Assembly (NCBI GenBank): GCA_009936695.1
Contig: JAACEA010000247.1
Coordinates: forward strand, 1 to 8,640
Direction: 5' to 3'
DNA length: 8,640 nt
Source: Planctomycetia bacterium
GTDB taxonomy: Bacteria > Planctomycetota > Phycisphaerae > Phycisphaerales > SM1A02
The notes beneath the pieces are model-generated. The model was given only the letters and a program-made list of their open reading frames with translations. It made no database searches and had not been told where the DNA came from. This document shows positions 7,634 to 8,640 of the stretch, piece after piece. How positions within the stretch are numbered: position 1 is the first letter of the stretch; the number at the start of each line of letters is the position of its first letter. The translations under genes were made by a program, and so were the position numbers.

Positions 7634-8640
7634 ATGAATCAGGTCGACACCCCAGCTTCGTCCGAGCACCTCGAACCGACGGCCGAACCTCCGACCGGAA
7701 TGCGGCGGATGGTGATGGATCTCACGAAGCTGCGGCTGAACGCGCTGGTCCTCCTGACCACCGCGGTGGGCTACGTGCTCGGCCGGGTGGGGATCGCGTC
7801 CTTCGACTGGGGACTGCTGGTCATGACGATGCTCGGCACCGGTCTCGCCGCCGCGAGCGCCGCGATCCTGAACCAGGCGCTCGAGCAGCGTCGCGATTCC
7901 AGGATGCATCGCACGCGGGAACGACCGGTCGCGAGCGGGCGTCTCTCGCCGGTGTTCGCCTTCGTGGTCGGGGTCGGGCTGGCCTATGCCGGCTTCGCGC
8001 TGCTCGCGGGCTGGGTCGGCATCACGCCCGCGGTCCTCGCGGTCTCGAACGTGATCGTCTACGCCTTCATCTACACGCCGCTCAAGCCGCTCACCACGAC
8101 GAACACGCTCTTCGGCGCCGTATGCGGCGCGATCCCGCCCATGATCGGCTGGAGCGCGGCGACCGGGGGCCTGGAGGCGGGGGCGTGGGTCCTCGGAGGC
8201 ATTCTCTTCGTCTGGCAGTTGCCACACTTCTTCGCCCTCGCATGGATGTATCGCGAGGACTACCGACGTGGGGGACACGCGATGCTTCCGGTGCTCGATC
8301 CCACGGGGCGGATCACCGGACAGGTCATGACCACCACCGCCGCGCTGCTGGTGCCGGTGGGGCTCACCGGCACGATGTTCGGCGTCGCCGGCTGGTTCTC
8401 CGCCGCGGCCGCGACGGTCTGCGGCTCGTGGTTCGCGTTGCGGTGTCTCCAGTTCTGGCGATCACCGAGCGACGAGGCGGCCCGGACCGCGTTCCTGACC
8501 AGTCTCGCCTATCTTCCGATCGTCCTCGGCGTGATGGTCGTCGATCGCGGGCCGGTGACGCCCGAATCCTGGATTCGAGGCGGTCGTCCGCCGCTCGCCG
8601 CGGAGTCGGAGGAGCCGCGGATGATGGCCCCCGAATCGAA
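7634..8640 (+). CDS. ctaB: Haem O synthase (protohaem IX farnesyltransferase), 3' end cut
   Basis: A UbiA-family membrane prenyltransferase that adds farnesyl to haem B to give haem O, the substrate of CtaA. The first Asp-rich motif is NQALEQRRDSRMHRTRERP (N80, D88, M91, R93-T94, R97-P98), followed by YTPLKPLTTTN (147-157), GAIPPMIGW, and the loop QLPHFFALAWMYREDY (195-210) with GGHAMLPVLD after it. Hydrophobic helices run to about residue 303. A hydrophilic Arg/Pro/Glu-rich tail follows, and the frame is still open at the window edge (335 codons so far), already longer than the roughly 300 residues usual for CtaB. ATG 7634 is the first start in frame; M23 or M26 are alternatives that would drop a polar N-terminal stretch. 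No strong Shine-Dalgarno site is seen. Confidence 0.95.
   Translation, partial: MNQVDTPASSEHLEPTAEPPTGMRRMVMDLTKLRLNALVLLTTAVGYVLGRVGIASFDWGLLVMTMLGTGLAAASAAILNQALEQRRDSRMHRTRERPVASGRLSPVFAFVVGVGLAYAGFALLAGWVGITPAVLAVSNVIVYAFIYTPLKPLTTTNTLFGAVCGAIPPMIGWSAATGGLEAGAWVLGGILFVWQLPHFFALAWMYREDYRRGGHAMLPVLDPTGRITGQVMTTTAALLVPVGLTGTMFGVAGWFSAAAATVCGSWFALRCLQFWRSPSDEAARTAFLTSLAYLPIVLGVMVVDRGPVTPESWIRGGRPPLAAESEEPRMMAPES

Overview
The window holds one terminal-oxidase locus from a GC-rich aerobic bacterium: a caa3-type (cytochrome c-fused) haem-copper oxygen reductase operon plus the two haem A synthesis genes. Protein style, weak Shine-Dalgarno sites, spacers of about 90-150 bp inside an operon, and an A2-type subunit I with a cytochrome c-fused subunit II suggest a planctomycete (possibly Phycisphaerae-like). 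This placement is inference from gene style, not a database result.

Layout, left to right on the + strand: the 3' end of a SCO1/SenC copper chaperone (2-562, cut by the window edge); coxB with a C-terminal cytochrome c domain (660-1922); coxA (2070-3773); coxC, subunit III (3860-4822); a small subunit IV (4914-5339); and a second, divergent subunit III-like protein (5438-6037). Facing this operon tail to tail, with only 25 bp between them, is ctaA (haem A synthase, minus strand, 6063-7469). Divergent from ctaA, across a 164-bp spacer, is ctaB (haem O synthase, 7634 to past the window end).

The genes form one pathway. SCO helps deliver copper to the CuA site of CoxB. CtaB turns haem B into haem O and CtaA turns haem O into haem A for CoxA. 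CoxB takes electrons through its own cytochrome c domain and CuA and passes them to haem a and the haem a3-CuB site of CoxA, where oxygen is reduced and protons are pumped. CoxC, the subunit III-like protein and subunit IV complete the membrane complex. No quinol:cytochrome c reductase is visible. A SCO gene with a C-terminal membrane helix at the head of the operon fits an alternative complex III cluster lying upstream, outside the window.

Most of the content is ordinary respiratory machinery, and I see no defence system, mobile element, CRISPR array or RNA gene. The less ordinary points are: perfect short hairpins ending 21-23 nt before three of the operon's start codons; a 3 x 15 bp tandem repeat in the coxC-subunit IV spacer; a 34-codon ORF joined by ATGA overlaps to both sco and coxB; a subunit III paralogue that has lost the conserved membrane glutamates; His/Asp-rich N-terminal tails on two adjacent subunits; a roughly 100-residue insertion in CoxC; and an extra four-helix N-terminal block on CtaA.
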